From contig SVRF01000008.1 in assembly GCA_015064945.1 (NCBI GenBank), forward strand, positions 1 through 50,862: a DNA stretch of 50,862 nucleotides, given 5' to 3'. The notes beneath the pieces are model-generated. The model had not been told where the DNA came from, ran no database searches, and saw only the letters and a program-made list of their open reading frames with translations. The stretch comes from Oscillospiraceae bacterium (GTDB taxonomy: Bacteria; Bacillota; Clostridia; Oscillospirales; CAG-382). This document shows positions 47,615 to 50,862 of the stretch, one piece after another. Within the stretch, counting starts at the first letter, position 1. Each line of letters opens with the position of its first letter. The translations under genes and the position numbers were made by a program.

Positions 47615-49243
47615 ATGAAAAAAGGCATATTTGAAGGCAAAAAAAGACCTGTTTTGGTTATAGTAATGGACGGTGTGGGCGAAACTCCCAATAAGGACGG
47701 TAACGCTGTTTTCGCCGCTAACACCCCCACCCTTGACGCACTTGACAGAGACTGTATGAAGTTTTCTCTTAAGGCCCACGGTACCGCTGTTGGTTTGCCC
47801 GGTGATGACGATATGGGCAACAGCGAGGTTGGTCACAACGCTCTCGGTGCCGGTCAGGTTTTTGCACAGGGCGCAAAGCTTGTTACCGAAGCTATTGAGA
47901 CGGGCAGAATGTTTGAGGGTAAGTCCTGGAAAAGCGCTGTGGAAAAAGCGACCGCAGGCGGCACTCTTCACTTTATCGGCTTGTTCTCCGACGGTAATGT
48001 TCACTCCAACATAAGCCACCTTCAGGCTATGATAGAAAAGGCAAAGGCCGAGGGTGTTGCAAAGGTACGCATACACATACTGCTCGACGGCAGAGATGTT
48101 GGCGAGACCAGCGCACTTGAATACGTTAACCCCTTTGAAGACTTTTTGGCAAGCCTTAACGATGCGGGCTTTGACGCACGCATAGCATCCGGCGGCGGCA
48201 GAATGACCATAACTATGGACAGATATGAGGCTAACTGGGCAATGGTTGAAGCAGGTTGGCAGACCCACGTGCTTGGCGAGGGCAGACAGTTTGCATCTGC
48301 CAAGGAAGCGGTTGAGACCTACCGTGCAGAGACAGGCAAGATAGACCAGGATCTGCCCGCATTTGTTATCGCAGAGGACGGCAAGCCCGTAGGCACCATT
48401 GAAGACGGCGACGCTGTTATATTCTACAACTTCCGCGGCGACCGTTCCATAGAGATATCCCGTGCTTTTGAAGAGGCAGAGGTTCCCTTTGACAGAAAGC
48501 GTGTTCCCAACGTGTTCTACGCAGGTATGCTTGAATACGACGGTGACAAGCACATCCCCTCCAACTACCTTGTAGCGCCCCCTGAAATAAGCAACACCAT
48601 GGGCGAGCATCTTGCAAAGTCAGGCATAAAGCAGCTTGCCATAAGCGAAACCCAAAAGTACGGCCACGTTACCTATTTCTGGAACGGTAACAGAAGCGGT
48701 TGCTTTGACGAAAGCCTTGAAGAATATATTGAAATCCCCTCTGACGTGGTTCCTTTTGAACAGCGTCCTTGGATGAAGTGTGCAGAGATAACCGATGTGC
48801 TTATCGAAAAGCTTGAAAGCGGCAAGTTTGACTTTTTGCGTGTTAACTTCCCCAACGGTGATATGGTTGGCCACACAGGCAGCTTTGACGCTACCGTTGT
48901 AAGTATGGAAGCCCTTGACCTTTGTCTTGCGCGTATACTTGCGGCTGTTGACAAGGCAGAGGGTGTTGCCATAATCACCGCTGACCACGGCAACGCAGAC
49001 GAGATGTACGAAATAGACAAGAAGACAGGCAAGGCTAAAGTAGGAGCAAGCGGCAAACCCAAGGCTAAGACCAGCCACACCCTTAACCCTGTTCCCTGCT
49101 ACATCTACGACAAGTTCTACTCTGACAAGTACGAAGCGGCAGAAGGCAGCTTCGGCTTGGCAAACGTTGCGGCTACCGTATTTGATATGTTAGGGCTTGA
49201 AAAACCCGCTATGTGGGAACAGAGCCTTATTGACCTTAAATAA
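47615..49243 (+). CDS. gpmI: Cofactor-independent phosphoglycerate mutase, plant/trypanosomatid-type
   Basis: 542 aa. Interconverts 3- and 2-phosphoglycerate with two Mn/Zn ions. Nucleophile Ser70 in MGNSEVGHNALGAG; metal residues in VMDGVGE, ITADHGNADEM and TSHTLNPVP. The surrounding sequence (KAHGTAVGLPGDDD, VFAQGAKLV, GGGRMTITMDRYEANW, GHVTYFWNGNRSG) is that of the longer plant and trypanosomatid branch, not the roughly 510-aa form usual in Firmicutes. The nearest Shine-Dalgarno (AGGAG 47595-47599) is 15 nt from the ATG, an unusually long gap. Monocistronic, promoter and terminator present. Confidence 0.93.
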   Translation: MKKGIFEGKKRPVLVIVMDGVGETPNKDGNAVFAANTPTLDALDRDCMKFSLKAHGTAVGLPGDDDMGNSEVGHNALGAGQVFAQGAKLVTEAIETGRMFEGKSWKSAVEKATAGGTLHFIGLFSDGNVHSNISHLQAMIEKAKAEGVAKVRIHILLDGRDVGETSALEYVNPFEDFLASLNDAGFDARIASGGGRMTITMDRYEANWAMVEAGWQTHVLGEGRQFASAKEAVETYRAETGKIDQDLPAFVIAEDGKPVGTIEDGDAVIFYNFRGDRSIEISRAFEEAEVPFDRKRVPNVFYAGMLEYDGDKHIPSNYLVAPPEISNTMGEHLAKSGIKQLAISETQKYGHVTYFWNGNRSGCFDESLEEYIEIPSDVVPFEQRPWMKCAEITDVLIEKLESGKFDFLRVNFPNGDMVGHTGSFDATVVSMEALDLCLARILAAVDKAEGVAIITADHGNADEMYEIDKKTGKAKVGASGKPKAKTSHTLNPVPCYIYDKFYSDKYEAAEGSFGLANVAATVFDMLGLEKPAMWEQSLIDLK

Positions 49244-49253
49244 GCTTTTATAA

Positions 49254-49286
49254 AACCGAGGGGCGGCACACCCCGCCCCTCAGTTT
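49254..49286 (+). terminator. Terminator after gpmI
   Basis: GAGGGGCGG (49258-49266) pairs with CCGCCCCTC (49273-49281), extended by AAAC/GTTT; the T tail is short. Confidence 0.75.
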
Positions 49287-49373
49287 AAACTAAGTAAATG
49301 ATTTTGGTGTATGTTAAAGGCTGTAAAAGCTTTGCGGCTTTTAACACATATCAAAAAAACAGGAGAGATTACT

Positions 49374-50117
49374 ATGCTTTTGGATCTGGTAGGAGGCAGC
49401 GGCGACGTTAAGACCGCATTTATAAGCCTTTTGTTATCCCTGCCCGTAATACTGCTTGCCCTTACCGTGCACGAGTTTGCCCACGGATATGTGGCGTATC
49501 TTTGCGGTGACAGTACCGCAAAAGCCTTTGGCAGGCTTAGCCTTAACCCTATGAAGCACCTTGACCCCTTCGGTGCCTTGTGTATGCTTATTGCAGGCTT
49601 CGGCTGGGCAAAACCCGTACCCGTTAACACCCGTTATCTGCGCAAGCCCAAGCGTGATATGATGCTTGTTGCCTTGGCAGGCCCTGCGGCAAATTTTCTG
49701 TTGGCGTTTCTTGCCGCTGCAGTAACTGCGCTTATTGAAGCGTTGGCGGCAAAATACGATATGTTTTTAATATTCGGCAACATGGTTTACTATACGGACA
49801 ACATAGGTCTTGCCCTTTACTTTGTGTATATAGTGTTCCGCACCATGGTTATGCTTAACATAGGGCTTGGTCTGTTTAACCTTATCCCCCTGCCTCCCCT
49901 TGACGGTTCCAAGATCTTGGCAGGGCTGTTGCCCTCTCACCTGGCAATGCGCTACGTACAGATAGAGCGCTACACAAGGCAGATATTCCTTGCCGTTATG
50001 CTGCTTAGCTTTACAGGCGTGCTTAGCATTTTGCTTAGTCCCCTGAACTGGGCAAGAGGGGCTATAGAGGACGTTTTTATAGGACTGTTTGAGTTTTTGT
50101 TTAAAGGAATAGGTTAA
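49374..50117 (+). CDS. Site-2 protease family (M50) membrane metalloprotease
   Basis: The start at 49374 follows ACAGGAGAG; 247 aa. Zinc site H33-E34-F-A-H37 in the first membrane helix; the third ligand lies in NLIPLPPLDGSKIL. FGRLSLNPMKHLDPFGALCML and VALAGPAANFLLAFLAAAV are typical of the short M50 group without a PDZ domain. It cleaves within the membrane; the substrate is unknown. The stop is directly followed by scpA (1-nt gap), a frequent Firmicutes arrangement. Confidence 0.92.
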   Translation: MLLDLVGGSGDVKTAFISLLLSLPVILLALTVHEFAHGYVAYLCGDSTAKAFGRLSLNPMKHLDPFGALCMLIAGFGWAKPVPVNTRYLRKPKRDMMLVALAGPAANFLLAFLAAAVTALIEALAAKYDMFLIFGNMVYYTDNIGLALYFVYIVFRTMVMLNIGLGLFNLIPLPPLDGSKILAGLLPSHLAMRYVQIERYTRQIFLAVMLLSFTGVLSILLSPLNWARGAIEDVFIGLFEFLFKGIG

Positions 50118-50118
50118 A

Positions 50119-50850
50119 ATGGAAAACTTAAACCTTAAGGTAGAGCATTTTGAAGGCCCTTTGGATCTGTTGCTTAACCTTATAACAAAAAACAAAATAG
50201 ATATTTTTGATATCCCCATAGCAGAGATTGCCGAGCAGTATATGGCGTACATCGACAGTATGCGTGCTTTGAATATGGAGATAACAAGCGACTTTATACG
50301 TATGGCGGCAGAGCTTATGCTTATAAAGTCCAAGATGCTGCTGCCCAAGCAGGCGGAGGCGGAGGACCCCCGTAAGGAGCTTGTTGACAGTCTGCTTGAG
50401 TACAAGCGCGCCAAGGAGTTGGCGGCGTTTTTGAAGCTGCAAAGCGAAACCTATTACGACCGCTTTACCAAAGCACCCGACGAAGGGGACGGCATATACA
50501 GCAGGGAGCACGCGGTATCCCTTTTGACCGAAGCCTTTGAGCGTATACGCATACGCCGTGAAGGCAAGCCCGATGCGCCCGTAGAGCTGTTTGACAAAAT
50601 AGAAAACGAGCGCTATTACACCGTCAACGAAAAGATAGTGTTTATTATACGCTTTATGTTCCGCAAGGAACGTGCAGGTGAGGAGGCGGAGTTCAGCGAG
50701 CTGTTTGAGCGCTGTCACAGCCGTAACGAGATAATTGCCATATTCCTTGCATTGCTGGAGCTTGTTAAAAGCGGCAGAATAGATATACGCAAACAGCGAA
50801 ACGAGCTGTTTTTGATACTGTCCAAAACGCACACGGAGGGTATAAAGTGA
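50119..50850 (+). CDS. scpA: Segregation and condensation protein A
   Basis: 243 aa. Kleisin subunit that bridges the SMC heads. N-terminal FEGPLDLLLNLITKNKIDIFDIPIAEIAEQY and FIRMAAELMLIKSKMLLP; the C-terminal winged helix has IIAIFLALLELVKSGRIDIRK. Full length. It works with Spo0J, encoded 15 kb away, in chromosome segregation. scpB starts within its last codons. Confidence 0.96.
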   Translation: MENLNLKVEHFEGPLDLLLNLITKNKIDIFDIPIAEIAEQYMAYIDSMRALNMEITSDFIRMAAELMLIKSKMLLPKQAEAEDPRKELVDSLLEYKRAKELAAFLKLQSETYYDRFTKAPDEGDGIYSREHAVSLLTEAFERIRIRREGKPDAPVELFDKIENERYYTVNEKIVFIIRFMFRKERAGEEAEFSELFERCHSRNEIIAIFLALLELVKSGRIDIRKQRNELFLILSKTHTEGIK

Positions 50851-50862
50851 AACTTCAAAAAG
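50847..50862 (+). CDS. scpB: Start of scpB (cut by the window edge)
   Basis: A GTG at 50847 overlaps the scpA TGA and has CGGAGGG 6-7 nt upstream. Only MKLQK can be read. Called from context: scpB nearly always follows scpA with this overlap. Confidence 0.55.

Overview
The window is one continuous bacterial chromosome segment from a spore-forming anaerobe of the class Clostridia, most likely an Oscillospiraceae/Ruminococcaceae-type gut lineage. The evidence is a complete spoIIIAA-AH operon and an uninterrupted sigK, an oxygen-sensitive class III ribonucleotide reductase, three secreted dockerin-bearing proteins, an SLH-domain protein, and the Firmicutes nusB-xseA-xseB-ispA-dxs-tlyA-nadK-argR-recN cluster. 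I see no rRNA, tRNA, CRISPR array, prophage or transposase gene.

Layout. 1-5.0 kb: cell-surface genes (a lipoprotein fragment, an SGNH-like protein with a 21-bp coding minisatellite, and a large InlB-repeat/dockerin protein). 5.1-6.0 kb: a divergent XRE regulator / SLOG-family pair. 6.3-12.4 kb, minus strand: spoVB-like flippase plus spoIIIAA-AH, ending beside a hairpin repeat element. 12.5-17.5 kb: nrdG, nrdD with a fused C-terminal redoxin domain, an atypical thioredoxin reductase and a two-repeat lipoprotein, with paired NrdR-type boxes in front of nrdG and nrdD. 17.5-17.9 kb: a 175-bp tandem repeat that copies the 3' end of queA. 19.0-24.1 kb: dapA, dapB, malQ, namZ and sigK. 24.2-27.1 kb: two dockerin proteins, a second copy of the hairpin element and an SLH protein. 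27.2-31.9 kb: an AroA-like protein with unusual substrate-pocket residues, a GT2 glycosyltransferase, a DUF5662 protein and an acyl-CoA ligase. 31.9-36.3 kb, minus strand: soj-spo0J-serS plus a membrane protein and a MORN-repeat protein. 36.4-36.7 kb: a compact locus that looks like a type I toxin-antitoxin module. 36.7-38.3 kb: a 544-residue ECF-like sigma protein. 38.4-47.5 kb: the nusB-recN cluster plus vanZ. 47.5-50.9 kb: a plant/trypanosomatid-type gpmI, an M50 protease, scpA and the first codons of scpB.

The best candidate for an undescribed system is at 36411-36685. Two promoters face each other and converge on a shared bidirectional hairpin. One drives a short mRNA for a 22-residue hydrophobic, lysine-tailed peptide whose Shine-Dalgarno lies inside a C5/G5 GAAA-tetraloop hairpin. 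The other drives an approximately 95-nt antisense RNA whose 5' end nearly repeats the mRNA 5' end, because the locus is bounded by inverted repeats. Other points of interest are two hairpin elements whose pairing is kept by compensatory changes, a terminator-like hairpin over the sigK start, the redoxin-fused nrdD with its dedicated reductase, and the 175-bp element duplicated at the queA 3' end.

All calls come from reading the sequence and from knowledge of the protein families. No database search was run. Starts were moved from the longest frame to internal codons wherever a ribosome binding site clearly favoured them.
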